DNA of 64,000 nucleotides from Microbulbifer sp. A4B17 (GCF_003076275.1 NZ_CP029064.1:2490501-2554500); one strand, 5' to 3'. Positions 39,503 to 48,412 are shown, counted from the stretch's first letter. The notes: generated by a model not told the origin, from the letters alone. Numbers and translations are program-made.

Positions 39503-39617
39503 TGACCGATTGAGTGAGCAGGTGCCCGTGGAACTGGTCTGCAGGGCTAAATCCCAGCTTGGTCATCAAGCTGGGGATATTCAAACAAGCTTACATTGGC
39601 CAAAGAAAAAATTCTGA
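39455..39617 (+). pseudogene. Truncated and frameshifted IS3 OrfB
   Basis: After the AAAAAAG slip site the -1 frame reads GYRSLDVRRDESYALM and soon stops. A one-base shift restores DRLSEQVPVELVCRA, the usual OrfB N-terminus, which then diverges and ends at TGA 39615-39617. So there is one disabling indel plus loss of the catalytic domain. Confidence 0.68.
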
Positions 39618-39629
39618 GTAAATTTATCT

Positions 39630-40931
39630 CTAATTACTGCTTGGGGAACTGACTAATATATGCCCCTGCTTAACACCGATATAAATCTTATCGAGAAACC
39701 CAAGATCCTCCAGAGGGTTACCCTCTAATATTAAGAAACTGCCCTCCGCACCTTCAGAAAACGAGCCCAAGTGACGCTCTGGGAACATCCACTTTGGAGT
39801 ATCCATAGTTAGGGACTTAAGCAATACTTCTCTCGGCGCAATATCCAGAGTATCCAGGTAACGAATTTCACGAAGCACCGTACCGGAGAAGTTGTCACTC
39901 CCCATTAATAAGGGTACGCCCGCATTGCGTAAACGAGAAAGATTATCTTTTTGAACCGCCTGGATTTCCTTCAATTCATCTTCAGGATAGCTATGCTCAG
40001 AAGGCACACTGGCAGTAGCAATCAGCTTGGTACCTTGCTTAGCAGCCGCAGCAATAACAGCATCGCTTAACACATAATCCTGTCTATCAAACCCTTCGTT
40101 TCTTGCGATTCGATACCCGGGCAAATGACCCAAGATATCTACACCCGCTTTTATAGCTACCATGGCATCATGAGCGGTATCCACATGAGCCACCACCGGA
40201 ATCCCCAATTTATGCGCACGCTCGACAATAACCGGCACCAGCTTAGGATTTAGGCCATTAACTCCAAGGTATTTCTTATCACCATGGCGCTCCTCAAACT
40301 TTTCACTGCCAACAAGCATAAGTTTAATAAAAGAGGGATGGTTAGCTTTAACTTTCTCCCATATTTGATCTAGATCCCCTTTATCCTCTGCCACCATAAC
40401 CATTTCCTGGGCGATTTTTAATTCATCATCAGAGACATTTTTTTTGCCATTTAAAATCAGTCTTAGGGGATGACCATCAGAAGCTGTTATACAGTCTGAG
40501 GCATACAAAACATCCATTGTATCTTTGCTGCTGAACTGCGCCTTGACTTCCTCACCAAAACTGCACATCTGCACACTGTAAAACACCCCAGAGTTAACCT
40601 GTAGAGGTCCAAAATTCTTAATAGCCCAAGGGTTCTGCAAGTTGTGATTGTGCCCCTCCCCATAAGGAGGCACCACAAATTTTCCACTAGCATCAATGGT
40701 ATAATCAACTTTTTGTGGTCGGGTCTTAGTTAAAAAGCCATCTTCATCAACAAACCAAGTAGCTTGCTTAAAGTTCGCTCCATCAAACCATTTAGCACCT
40801 TCAATAGCGAAGGAGTCTGCACAATATGCATGAGGAACAGCCATCGTAGACAATACCCCGACAAGTCCTAGTGCAAAAAAATTCCCTCTCCAAGGATCAC
40901 CAATATTCTTTTTCAGCTTTTTTTTAAGCAT
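39630..40931 (-). CDS. Exported amidohydrolase-family metalloenzyme
   Basis: 433 residues. An N-terminal hydrophobic segment (FFALGLVGVLSTMAVPHAYC) indicates export. Metal ligands of the family are in order: His94-x-His96 (GEGHNHN), a Lys that may be carboxylated (PSFIKLML), His in VVAHVDT, His in ILGHLPG and Asp in LMGSDNFSG. Imidazolonepropionase/prolidase-like members hydrolyse cyclic amides or dipeptides; the substrate here is not predictable. A GAGG ribosome site precedes the ATG. A GNAT gene lies 40 bp upstream on the same strand, so they may be cotranscribed. ACAACTAGTTGT (40948-40959) is a short palindrome between them. Confidence 0.88.
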   Translation of the reverse strand: MLKKKLKKNIGDPWRGNFFALGLVGVLSTMAVPHAYCADSFAIEGAKWFDGANFKQATWFVDEDGFLTKTRPQKVDYTIDASGKFVVPPYGEGHNHNLQNPWAIKNFGPLQVNSGVFYSVQMCSFGEEVKAQFSSKDTMDVLYASDCITASDGHPLRLILNGKKNVSDDELKIAQEMVMVAEDKGDLDQIWEKVKANHPSFIKLMLVGSEKFEERHGDKKYLGVNGLNPKLVPVIVERAHKLGIPVVAHVDTAHDAMVAIKAGVDILGHLPGYRIARNEGFDRQDYVLSDAVIAAAAKQGTKLIATASVPSEHSYPEDELKEIQAVQKDNLSRLRNAGVPLLMGSDNFSGTVLREIRYLDTLDIAPREVLLKSLTMDTPKWMFPERHLGSFSEGAEGSFLILEGNPLEDLGFLDKIYIGVKQGHILVSSPSSN

Positions 40932-40971
40932 CGTAAAATACCTCGAAACAACTAGTTGTGAAATGCGAAAT

Positions 40972-41442
40972 CTATTGGAGACTTATTCTCATAACATGCT
41001 GAGGTCCCGCAGCCCCACCAAAATATAGGTCTCCTGTATCCAGAAAACCGCACTTTTTATAGCAACGAATAGCTTTTAAATTATTGCAATTTACAGTCAA
41101 ATACACGCCAGAGTAGTATCTATACTCTTTCGTCAAATATTCTACGATTGACTGAACCGACAAAACTCCAAGCCCTCTCCCCTGACAACTCTTATCAATC
41201 GCAAAAGCGCGCATACCGAGCCCATCTTCCGGACAAAAAGAATAGGATTTAAAATAAGCCAGGTCTGCCTTAAAATATCCGATGACAACTCCCTCCAATT
41301 TAATCAGATAGAGGTGCGTTGTCTCACAACGATCAGCTATAAAGCTTTTTGGGGTACATACATATCTCAGTTGATCTGGAGGAAGGGAAATTTGTAAAAC
41401 ATCAGAAGAATTTATTTTAGAAAAACGCTCTACTTTAATCAT
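40972..41442 (-). CDS. GNAT-family N-acetyltransferase
   Basis: 156 residues. The acetyl-CoA-binding signature is good: MRAFAIDKSCQGRGLGVLSVQ (Q-x-x-G-x-G), followed by VYLTVNCNNLKAIRCYKKCGF, the typical beta5/alpha4 region with Asn and Tyr. The target is unknown. Likely first gene of a pair with the exported amidohydrolase 40 bp downstream, though that protein is periplasmic while a GNAT enzyme is cytoplasmic. Confidence 0.88.
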   Translation of the reverse strand: MIKVERFSKINSSDVLQISLPPDQLRYVCTPKSFIADRCETTHLYLIKLEGVVIGYFKADLAYFKSYSFCPEDGLGMRAFAIDKSCQGRGLGVLSVQSIVEYLTKEYRYYSGVYLTVNCNNLKAIRCYKKCGFLDTGDLYFGGAAGPQHVMRISLQ

Positions 41443-41685
41443 ATACCTTAGCTATCGTACTCACTGAATGGTAATAGAGAACAAACTATCCTCTATTACT
41501 CCGATTGCACTAATTTCAAGTCTTGCTCAGCCTTATCAGCATATTCTTTGCAGTCGATGACTGAATCTCGCTCAATATTACCTTAAATACCCAACCACTT
41601 GCACCTGCATGAGGTGTAATGAGCAAATCACAAGGTAGGTTACGCACTCGGGTGTTTGACTGTTTTATCTTTCCCGGCCAAGCTT

Positions 41686-42444
41686 CTACTTGCTTTGGCT
41701 CCCTTTCCTAGGAATAAGGATGTAGCTAGCTGCTAGATCGATGCCTATTCCCAAAAAGGCAAGAAAGAATGCGGTAAGTGTGCCAATATTTCCACCTTCG
41801 ACATTTTCTCCAGCAGGAGGCCAATAGACAATTGATAAGATCATCGTCCATATGCCTAGGCCGTAAAGGATCCAAGTTCGGTTAAAGTGCAGTCTAAAAC
41901 CCCGCCGGTAAGATGTCAGTTTCTGTACGATGTAAGCTGCAGAAAAGAATATAATACATCCCACAACTGCAAGGTTGCTGAAGAATACAAAAGAAGGATA
42001 AGCAAAACGCCTAAATTCTAAGTGAAATTCATTCCATATAGTCAAGCTGGATACCAATGAAACAGACCAGGCAATGAGATAGGTTAGCCCACAGATTACT
42101 AACGGCTTCATAGTTACATTCCACAAAAGTTGCAACTTACTCAGGTTTCCAAGTTCGCGTGAGCTATTCCCCATTAATTTTCTACTCAGCTTAAGATTCT
42201 TTCCTTTTCTAGTAGTAATAAAATTCTTTAAAAGAAAGAATATTACAATTATTAAGAACCCAATAGAAAATGGACCGAAAGAACTGTGAACGGCTCTTTC
42301 GACGGGAAAAAAATCCGGGTAGCCTGTTTGCCAGTAGCGCGCTCCCCGTAATAACAACGGTAAGCTGCTGAACAGCTGAGAAGTAACGAATGTAAGCGGT
42401 ACACAAACTATATACTTTAATGAATTACGTGGTTCATGTACCAT
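41686..42444 (-). CDS. Integral membrane protein, function unknown
   Basis: 252 residues with about six hydrophobic segments (near residues 10-30, 58-75, 110-135, 150-172, 187-208 and 222-242) and short polar loops. A basic stretch (TTRKGKNLKLSRKL) lies after the second segment. No signature motif was recognised. The start lies directly against an IS66 remnant, so the promoter, and perhaps the true N-terminus, may have been altered by the insertion. Confidence 0.65.
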   Translation of the reverse strand: MVHEPRNSLKYIVCVPLTFVTSQLFSSLPLLLRGARYWQTGYPDFFPVERAVHSSFGPFSIGFLIIVIFFLLKNFITTRKGKNLKLSRKLMGNSSRELGNLSKLQLLWNVTMKPLVICGLTYLIAWSVSLVSSLTIWNEFHLEFRRFAYPSFVFFSNLAVVGCIIFFSAAYIVQKLTSYRRGFRLHFNRTWILYGLGIWTMILSIVYWPPAGENVEGGNIGTLTAFFLAFLGIGIDLAASYILIPRKGSQSK

Positions 42445-42774
42445 TTACGGGCACTGTGTCTGCACTTTAGTTTGATTCGCACAGCCAGGCTCCACGGCCT
42501 TAACCCCTACAGGTATTACGTGAAGGTACTTGAAGCAATTCCTTCCTGCCAATGTGTTGAAGATTATGAGGCACTGCTACCCTGGAATATCCAGCTTGAG
42601 AGAGTTGGGATGGTCGCAGCAGCGTAATTGGGAGCGCGGCGGGAAAGCGCTGCACAACTCCATATTTGTCGATTAGCAACACTCCTTTTTGGGCTTTTCT
42701 GGCTGGCCATTCAACGACCCAACTTGAATGCCTCAAATAGAATCCTCACTCACTACTTGGTAAGATCGCTTACC
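42445..42774 (+). mobile_element. IS66-family remnant (C-terminal transposase fragment and right end)
   Basis: A frame ending at 42627 reads SLIRTARLHGLNPYRYYVKVL, then VEDYEALLPWNI. This is the characteristic C-terminus of IS66 TnpC (SLIETAKANGLNPY ... LLPWN). Downstream, CGCTTAC at 42768-42774 matches the GTAAGCG terminal sequence of IS66 elements. The catalytic core and left part are absent. Confidence 0.7.
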
Positions 42775-42777
42775 AAG
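42756..42777. repeat. Hairpin at the IS66 remnant end
   Basis: CTTGGTAAG (42756-42764) and CTTACCAAG (42769-42777) form a perfect 9-bp stem with a 4-nt loop. It contains the IS66-like terminal sequence and lies about 70 bp past the multicopper oxidase stop, where it could also slow transcription. Confidence 0.5.
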
Positions 42778-42849
42778 AAGCGCTTCAGAAGTTTGCGAAA
42801 GGACCGCCCCCCAAAGCGCTCTTTGCGGTACTCGCCTATCGCCTTTCTC

Positions 42850-45093
42850 TTACATCTTCCTCTTAGTTAGTTTGCAGGTAAGGTGGCTGCCAGCGTCCCC
42901 AGCTTTTAGGCTCTGGTTGAAATTAGTGGTATCGAAAGGCCTACCTATCTCATTATTTTGGCCCAACCAAGCCTCAAGATAACTGGAATTAGAGTCACGA
43001 TCATCCGCATTCAATCGATAGGGAGCTGGCTTTTCGTTGTTACTCAAGTTTCTTCCATATATCTTCATTGGACGCATCATGTCGTAGTCCTCATGGGACA
43101 GTAGGTGACAGTGCCATACATACTCTCCATTAGTGCAATCGATCCCCGTACAATCAAAATTCGCTTTGATCCGAGTGACATAACCGGGGAGGGTGATTAC
43201 TGTATCTTTGCGCCCGGCCTCACTGGGCTGGGGACGAATCTTACGTCCTGTCAGCTTGAATTCTTTTGGGTTAATTTTTGCGCCAATAATCAATTCGCCA
43301 AACGGGTCAGAGGGATTCACTTGAGGCTTTAAGATTGGGGCACCGTAAAAAGCCTGTTGACGGTTCAGGATACTGAACTCTACGAGGTGCACATGAATCG
43401 GGTGTGCGGAGGCGGTGGTATTGTGAAATTCCCAAATCTCTGTTGATCCTACCTCAACAATCTCTGTAGGTCTGTCCTGAAAAAACAAACTGCCAATATC
43501 AAAGGTGCCCAACATGAGAAGACTGCGGCCGTGCTCTAGGTTATCACCTTCATTATCCGATACTCGATGTAGTGATAATCTCCGGCGCTTGTCGATTGAT
43601 TTAGGCAAGGTTGGTAGGTCACGTAGGTGAGTATCAGTGGATAGATTCAAATTTCCGATACAATAAGGCTCACAATCCTTTTTAAAATAGCTGTTCGATT
43701 GATAGGACCCCCGCCCTATATCAAAGCGCATAATCTCTCTGGCAACCTTTGTCGGGGCCGCTTTCTCACCGACAGGTGACCCGCTCAAGAACCAGTTGTC
43801 GTTCTTCTTGAATACCAGCCGTTTGATCTGATCATGTGGCGCTGGGAGCTTGGGGTTGAAATAGCCTCTGAACACCTCATCAGCGCCTTCATTACGCAGG
43901 AAGATCTGTTTGCCTTCATAGGGTGTAAAATCTACCAGAATGTCATACCGCTCGGCTGGAGACATTACCAACTGTTTAACCTTAGTGGGATGATTCAAAA
44001 ATCCTCCATCGGAGCCAATCACATAGAATTCCAGCTTGGATTCGGACTCGGTCTCAAATTTGAACACATAGGATCGCGTGTCTGATGCATTAAGCAGACG
44101 AAGTCGGTACACACTCGGGCTCACCTTGTGCCGCGGCCATACTTTTCCGTTTACCAAAATAACATTGCCAAAGAACTCATCGAGAATAGTTGGGTCGGGC
44201 CATTCAGGCCGTATTTCCACATTCGCAAAGGGCGACAAAGGTTCACCATGGACCCCTGGGTAGTAGAGTTGTCCGTTTGCACTGAACAGTTTGTCCTGCA
44301 CCATAATTGGGATAGTTCGCTTACTCTTGGGAAGCCTTCCTTCGTCAATCAACTCCTGTTCGTTGTCATCTGTGATCAGGTAAAAGCCGGCTGTACCTGC
44401 ATAATTGTTGAGCCGGGTAAGCCCAACGGTATGATCGTGATACCACAGTGTCGTGGCATCCTGAGTATTCGAGTAGTTGTAACGGTAGTTATCGAGGTTG
44501 AATTTTTCCCCCGTAGACGCAAAATTCTTCGTATACCAAGCTTCCGGATGACCATCGCTGCGAGGTTCCGTATGCCCGCCATGCAAATGAATTACGACGG
44601 GGCGAGCATTAGGATCCTTCCGCACTACGTATGGAACATGTATTGAGGTATCGACCGGAAATAGGTGGGGTCCCTGCAGTTTATTGTCGAAGGCCACAGA
44701 AATGGGGTGGTCTTCCTTCACTAGGAAGGTCGGACCTGGAGAGTGCACCTCATTTTCTCCCTCCAGCCTGAAACCATAGACCTTTGCCTTGGGAAACACC
44801 CTATTAGAGCCATCACAATACTTTAGTCCTAGATCAGCCCGCGTCTTTTCGATGGTAAGGTTGACTCTATTGTAAGGTGGCACCACATCCCGCACATCAA
44901 TTGTGGATGGAATAGGAAGATCGTTCTTAAATTTACAAACCTTATTGGGATCTACCAGCTTCGTTGGTTGCGATGTTACTTCCCAACTCGCTTCGCTGTC
45001 GTTTGCATACAGACTAGTTGAGCCAAAGCTGCTGAATAAGAGTGAACAGGCTCCAGTAGCCAGTATCAACATGCGTGTGTTTTCTCGCCTCAT
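42850..45093 (-). CDS. Multicopper oxidase (CotA / bilirubin-oxidase-like)
   Basis: About 747 residues from the ATG at 45093, chosen because it has GGGAG 8 bp upstream and begins a proper signal peptide (MLILATGACSLLFSSFGS); a longer frame reaches 45156. All four copper motifs are present: HLHGGH, WYHDHT, HPIHVHL and WHCHLLSHEDYDMM, giving T1, T2 and T3 sites. The axial T1 ligand position is occupied by Met (DMM). These enzymes oxidise phenols, metals or pigments and reduce oxygen to water. It is large for the family because of insertions (for example around KKDCEPYCIGN) and a C-terminal extension. It is not in an operon. Confidence 0.92.
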   Translation of the reverse strand: MRRENTRMLILATGACSLLFSSFGSTSLYANDSEASWEVTSQPTKLVDPNKVCKFKNDLPIPSTIDVRDVVPPYNRVNLTIEKTRADLGLKYCDGSNRVFPKAKVYGFRLEGENEVHSPGPTFLVKEDHPISVAFDNKLQGPHLFPVDTSIHVPYVVRKDPNARPVVIHLHGGHTEPRSDGHPEAWYTKNFASTGEKFNLDNYRYNYSNTQDATTLWYHDHTVGLTRLNNYAGTAGFYLITDDNEQELIDEGRLPKSKRTIPIMVQDKLFSANGQLYYPGVHGEPLSPFANVEIRPEWPDPTILDEFFGNVILVNGKVWPRHKVSPSVYRLRLLNASDTRSYVFKFETESESKLEFYVIGSDGGFLNHPTKVKQLVMSPAERYDILVDFTPYEGKQIFLRNEGADEVFRGYFNPKLPAPHDQIKRLVFKKNDNWFLSGSPVGEKAAPTKVAREIMRFDIGRGSYQSNSYFKKDCEPYCIGNLNLSTDTHLRDLPTLPKSIDKRRRLSLHRVSDNEGDNLEHGRSLLMLGTFDIGSLFFQDRPTEIVEVGSTEIWEFHNTTASAHPIHVHLVEFSILNRQQAFYGAPILKPQVNPSDPFGELIIGAKINPKEFKLTGRKIRPQPSEAGRKDTVITLPGYVTRIKANFDCTGIDCTNGEYVWHCHLLSHEDYDMMRPMKIYGRNLSNNEKPAPYRLNADDRDSNSSYLEAWLGQNNEIGRPFDTTNFNQSLKAGDAGSHLTCKLTKRKM

Positions 45094-45714
45094 AGATTTT
45101 CTCCCGATGTCCTTGTTCACAGGAAAAAGCAAGCGCCTGCGCCTAGCACGCACCATTATTGTCTTCCCGTATCCTTACTTCATCAGATCTTCTAATACTG
45201 ACGTGTCCAGTCGAATCAACTTCATCTATATTCCGGGTTTGTTGAAGCCATAATGCAATTTAAGGATCAATACGGCTCCCTGGTGTATGAACAACACTAG
45301 TAGTAGAAATAAATAACCTACATTTTTTTGAAAAATATCCGTGGTTACTAGCTCTATACAATTACGTTCAATTATCAACCCATCTATTGAACTATGAAAT
45401 AAACTTCGCCTCGGAAACTAATTGTTTAAATTTGATCAATTAAATTTCCTGCAGTATACAAGCTTATGTTTTACCTCTTAGTTTATTTCTATGCCATCAA
45501 GCCAACTTCTTTGAATAAAATTATAGAGATTTATATTTTACGATTTTTCTGCTGAATCACTATATTTTTTTGGTTTCCGTCATAGTTTTCTTCGTGTCTT
45601 GAAATTTATTGGGAAAATAGGGAAGGCAAGGTGTTTTTTTCACTCAATACAAGGCAGTAATTCAGGAAGTTAGAAGCCAGCATGCTCTTCATGTTCATTA
45701 CATTCACTGTCCGC
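45094..45714. other. AT-rich intergenic region upstream of the multicopper oxidase
   Basis: It should contain the oxidase promoter. The part 45340-45600 is very AT-rich. No gene, repeat or operator was recognised. Confidence 0.4.
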
Positions 45715-45893
45715 CTATTCCTTCACTTGTAGAAGAGCGATCTCCTGGGCACGTAGTCCCAGTTTAAAGCTTACCTGCATGATGGCCGTGTTCTTTTCTG
45801 GGTGGCGGCGACCCTGGATCACTTGGAAGAGGTGATTTTGTTGTTCTCGTGTAGGGACGCGAGCTTGGCCGAATACCTCAGAGTAGGGGCAAA
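45715..45893 (-). pseudogene. Internal fragment of a tyrosine recombinase
   Basis: The minus frame reads VFGQARVPTREQQNHLFQVI, then HPEKNTAIMQ and SFKLGLRAQEIALLQVKE, then TAG. This is the start of a phage-integrase catalytic domain including the first Arg (LRAQEIALL). No start codon and no HxxR/Tyr part are left. It belongs to a different integrase subfamily from the two larger copies in the window. Confidence 0.6.
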
Positions 45894-46185
45894 ATATAAT
45901 CCGTAATAATGTTATTTTAACGGATTATGGCAGGGTATCTAGCTAAAAAGCTAGATCTATAAGTGGCTATTCGAACGAAAGCCATAAGTGTACTTAGCTA
46001 TAGGTGCTTTTTTGATCAGCTTCATCCACGTGAAGTTGCCAATGCATTTCATAGGTAGATTCACTTATAAACCTATTAGCACGGTTCTTTTTCGGCTCAC
46101 TTGTCCAAATGTTTTTCAGAGTTGCGTGAGTAATTTGGTCTTAGGAAAAGGCTTTGATGCACTCCGATGATTGTATGCGAAAACA

Positions 46186-46265
46186 CCTGGAATCCTGGAA
46201 CCTTAGAGCGCTGTAACTTTGGAACGGTGGAACCTTAGAACACAGGAACACAGGAACACAAAATG
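46186..46265 (+). repeat. Degenerate GGAAC/CCTTAGAAC repeat tract
   Basis: Units such as GGAACCTTAGA (twice) and CAGGAACA (three tandem copies of an 8-mer near 46242-46260) fill about 80 bp between the integrase fragment and the intact integrase. The function is unknown. Confidence 0.6.
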
Positions 46266-46303
46266 GAGATTACTCGGCCGGAACTAGAGTAGATGGACGC
46301 ACG

Positions 46304-46344
46304 ATTAAGTGTTTTAGTTGGCAAAAATTAAGTACTTTAGTTGG
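46304..46344. repeat. 18-bp direct repeat pair upstream of the integrase
   Basis: 46304-46321 and 46327-46344 are 16/18 identical (ATTAAGT-N2-TTTAGTTGG), 5 bp apart. Paired repeats before a recombinase could be arm-type or accessory binding sites. Confidence 0.55.
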
Positions 46345-46386
46345 ACGTCCAAATAGACTCAAGAAGACGAGACCCAGGGTGGCTAA

Positions 46387-46416
46387 AATTTCCAATAGTG
46401 TCTACTATTGGAAATT
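46387..46416. repeat. 13-bp perfect hairpin upstream of the integrase
   Basis: 46387-46399 and 46404-46416 are perfectly complementary around a GTCT loop (AATTTCCAATAGT arm). It is 65 bp before the ATG, and may be an integrase operator or crossover site. Confidence 0.6.
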
Positions 46417-46481
46417 AATATATAGTACAATTCCTTACTATATCTAAATCAATAAATTGGTTTTTGGTAACCAGGTTCTTT

Positions 46482-47768
46482 ATGTCACAGCGCTTTGATG
46501 CGATACCACTATTTGATTCCTACCGTCCGTTCTACGCTATTGATCGAGGGGATCTATTCTCAGAAGACACTCCTGCAGTTAAAAGTTTCGTGCACTCAAT
46601 CACAAATGCCGTGCCCGAGGCCATTACTGATTACCGACACGTAAAGGACTTTCTTTGGAGTAAATGTCGGCGCTCAGAAGCGACTTACAACGCGTTCAGG
46701 AGCGAATCTGAGCGTTTTTTGTTATGGGCCTGGTGCATACACGGCAAATCAGTTGCCATGATGAAAAAGCGAGACATTGAGGCTTACATTGATTTTGTAG
46801 TCACCCCTCCAAGAAGTTGGATTGGAACTCAGGTATGCCGAAGATTCTTGGTCAATAATGGTTTAAAAGAAACTAACAAGGATTGGAGACCCTTCGTAGC
46901 GAAGCTCAGTAAGGCGGAACGGAAAGAATCTCTTAGAAGTGCTTCCGTTTCAGATATCAAACCAGATATTGGTGATTATGCTCTAGCGCAGAAGTCTCTA
47001 AGAGAAGTCTTCTCAAACCTGAGTGTACTTTACAACCACTTAGTTGAAGAAGACTATGCTTTCGGAAATGTAATTGCAGCCGTCAAGAAGGCCTCCCCCC
47101 ATCTAATTATCGATGTATCAAACGATTCAGTTAAACGTTTGTCTGCACTACAGTGGGAGTATGTTTTGGAAAGTACTCGGGCCAAAGCTGATGAAGATCC
47201 AACTTGGGAGCGACACCTTTTTATCGTTGCCAGCATGAAAAGTCTTTATTTGCGTGTTAGTGAGTTGTCATGCCGGCCGAAATGGAGTCCCAAAATGGGG
47301 GATTTTTACCGGGAGGAAGATGACTGGTGGTTTACTGCGTTTGGAAAAGGCAATAAAAAGAGAAAGGTCAGCGTACCGGTTGATTTTTTAGACTATTTAC
47401 GGAGATATCGTATTAGTCGTGGGCTGGACGGGTTGCCAGCAGTTGGCGAGTCATCCCCCCTACTCCACCCAATTCGAAAACATAATCCGGGGCTAAGATC
47501 ACGAACAATCGCGATATTAACTCAGGAAGCGTTTGACCTAGCCAGTGAAAAGATGGTGCAGGATGGCTTTGAAGATGATGCAAAAGTCCTCTTGGCTACT
47601 TCTACTCATTGGCTTCGTCACACAGGTGCATCAATGGATGTAGAAACTAGAGCTCTTAAAGACCTGTCGGCAGACCTAGGACATGGGAGGTTGAGTACTA
47701 CCGATAAAGAATATGTCCATGCGGATGATAAAGAGCGGGCAGCGTCTGGGAGAACGAGGCAAGTTTGA
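46482..47768 (+). CDS. Tyrosine recombinase / integrase
   Basis: About 428 residues from the ATG at 46482; an in-frame TTG at 46464 is less likely. An N-terminal core-binding region (ATYNAFRSESERFLLWAW) precedes the catalytic domain: Arg in YLRVSELSC, HWLRHTG (HxxR) and Tyr in TTDKEYVHADD. It resembles the truncated integrase at 17253-18376 over its whole length, including MGDF-x-DD-WWF and GKG-x-K-R. It appears intact and may mobilise the island or only itself. Hairpins and repeats flank it on both sides (46304-46416 and 48111-48132). Confidence 0.9.
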   Translation: MSQRFDAIPLFDSYRPFYAIDRGDLFSEDTPAVKSFVHSITNAVPEAITDYRHVKDFLWSKCRRSEATYNAFRSESERFLLWAWCIHGKSVAMMKKRDIEAYIDFVVTPPRSWIGTQVCRRFLVNNGLKETNKDWRPFVAKLSKAERKESLRSASVSDIKPDIGDYALAQKSLREVFSNLSVLYNHLVEEDYAFGNVIAAVKKASPHLIIDVSNDSVKRLSALQWEYVLESTRAKADEDPTWERHLFIVASMKSLYLRVSELSCRPKWSPKMGDFYREEDDWWFTAFGKGNKKRKVSVPVDFLDYLRRYRISRGLDGLPAVGESSPLLHPIRKHNPGLRSRTIAILTQEAFDLASEKMVQDGFEDDAKVLLATSTHWLRHTGASMDVETRALKDLSADLGHGRLSTTDKEYVHADDKERAASGRTRQV

Positions 47769-47808
47769 CCGACGAGTTGATGATTGCTTACTTTGTACTT
47801 TTGTATAC

Positions 47809-48100
47809 TTATCCGTCAACGGGAAAGAAGCTCCGTTCGCAATCGTCGCAGCTGATATTCAAATTGGCTTTCCCATAAAGTATTACCCCACAGCCATCAC
47901 AGACATATTTCTGTGCGTGTTGGCTTCTTGGCAGCTTCCTGCAAAACAAAAGTATCAGGTGCGAGAGAGGATAAGGTTTTCTGCCCTTCTTGATCGTTGT
48001 AGTACTCTGTCAACGAAACAATGCCGGATTGAGCAAAGGTTCGAAATAGAAATATGGAGTTGTTGTTGGAATGCGGCAAATTAAACGGGAAATAGCTCAT
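47809..48100 (-). pseudogene. Frameshifted zinc-ribbon (SprT-like C-terminus) fragment
   Basis: Two minus frames join into one sensible reading: LQEAAKKPTRT in one frame and KYVCDGCGVILYGKANLNIS plus CDDCERSFF in the next, consistent with one extra base near 47920. CxxC...CxxC with YGKANL between is the zinc-ribbon found after SprT-like metallopeptidase domains of plasmids and phages. The peptidase part is not visible. The fragment converges on the integrase and is probably debris of the same mobile unit. Confidence 0.45.
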
Positions 48101-48110
48101 TTATAAAATA

Positions 48111-48132
48111 TCCGATATTCACAAATATCGGA
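48111..48132. repeat. 9-bp perfect hairpin downstream of the integrase
   Basis: TCCGATATT (48111-48119) and AATATCGGA (48124-48132) enclose a CACA loop. A third TCCGATA occurs at about 48187. It lies on the other side of the integrase unit from the hairpin at 46387-46416. Confidence 0.5.
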
Positions 48133-48412
48133 AATAGTGGGAGCCCTGGTGGGATATAGGTTTGAACTTTTTTCTTGGCGGTTTTTTCCGATATCCATGT
48201 CTCGCCTTGGCCTGAGTATGAACGGTTTTTGTGTTCAGGTCGAACCTGGATGCAATCCAGCTCTCAAGATCCCAGCTCCTGCACATCCGTCGCAAACTCT
48301 ACACTGTCGATCTATGCCTATCCCTGCAAAAGCCTCATTTCCATATATACATATTTTCTCATAAATGAAGACGACCCTGGCAAGCCAGTGCGGCCTGACT
48401 GGGTCTGTATAT
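48133..48412. other. Intergenic region between the integrase unit and the SDR gene
   Basis: No recognisable gene or terminator. Several short overlapping frames exist on both strands but lack coding character. Confidence 0.4.

Larger units (their letters stand above)
39126..39617 (+). mobile_element. IS3-family insertion sequence remnant
   Basis: The left end starts with TG (TGTAGTGGTCTACTAAACCC from 39126), typical of IS3 termini. orfA is intact, a programmed-frameshift heptamer AAAAAAG lies at 39451-39457, and the orfB reading decays and stops within about 60 codons. The rest of orfB and a recognisable right end are missing, so a deletion removed most of the element. Confidence 0.7.

Noticed and set aside
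18321..41664. Exact 15-mer shared by 18321-18335 (integrase 5' part) and 41650-41664.
   Set aside because: A few shared 15-mers are expected by chance in 64 kb, and flanking sequence does not match, so this is not evidence for an att repeat.
41516..41700. Minus-strand frame reading DLLITPHAGASGWVFK, suggestive of a hydroxyacid-dehydrogenase tail.
   Set aside because: Only the ITPH-x-GAS piece fits; the remainder has no family character and overlaps the end of the membrane-protein gene in another frame.
42628..42870. 80-codon plus frame after the IS66 fragment.
   Set aside because: No coding signature, and it overlaps the hairpin and the 3' end of the multicopper oxidase gene on the other strand.
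47769..48084. Plus-strand open frame of about 120 codons after the integrase.
   Set aside because: The minus strand carries the recognisable zinc-ribbon reading, so the plus frame is a shadow.
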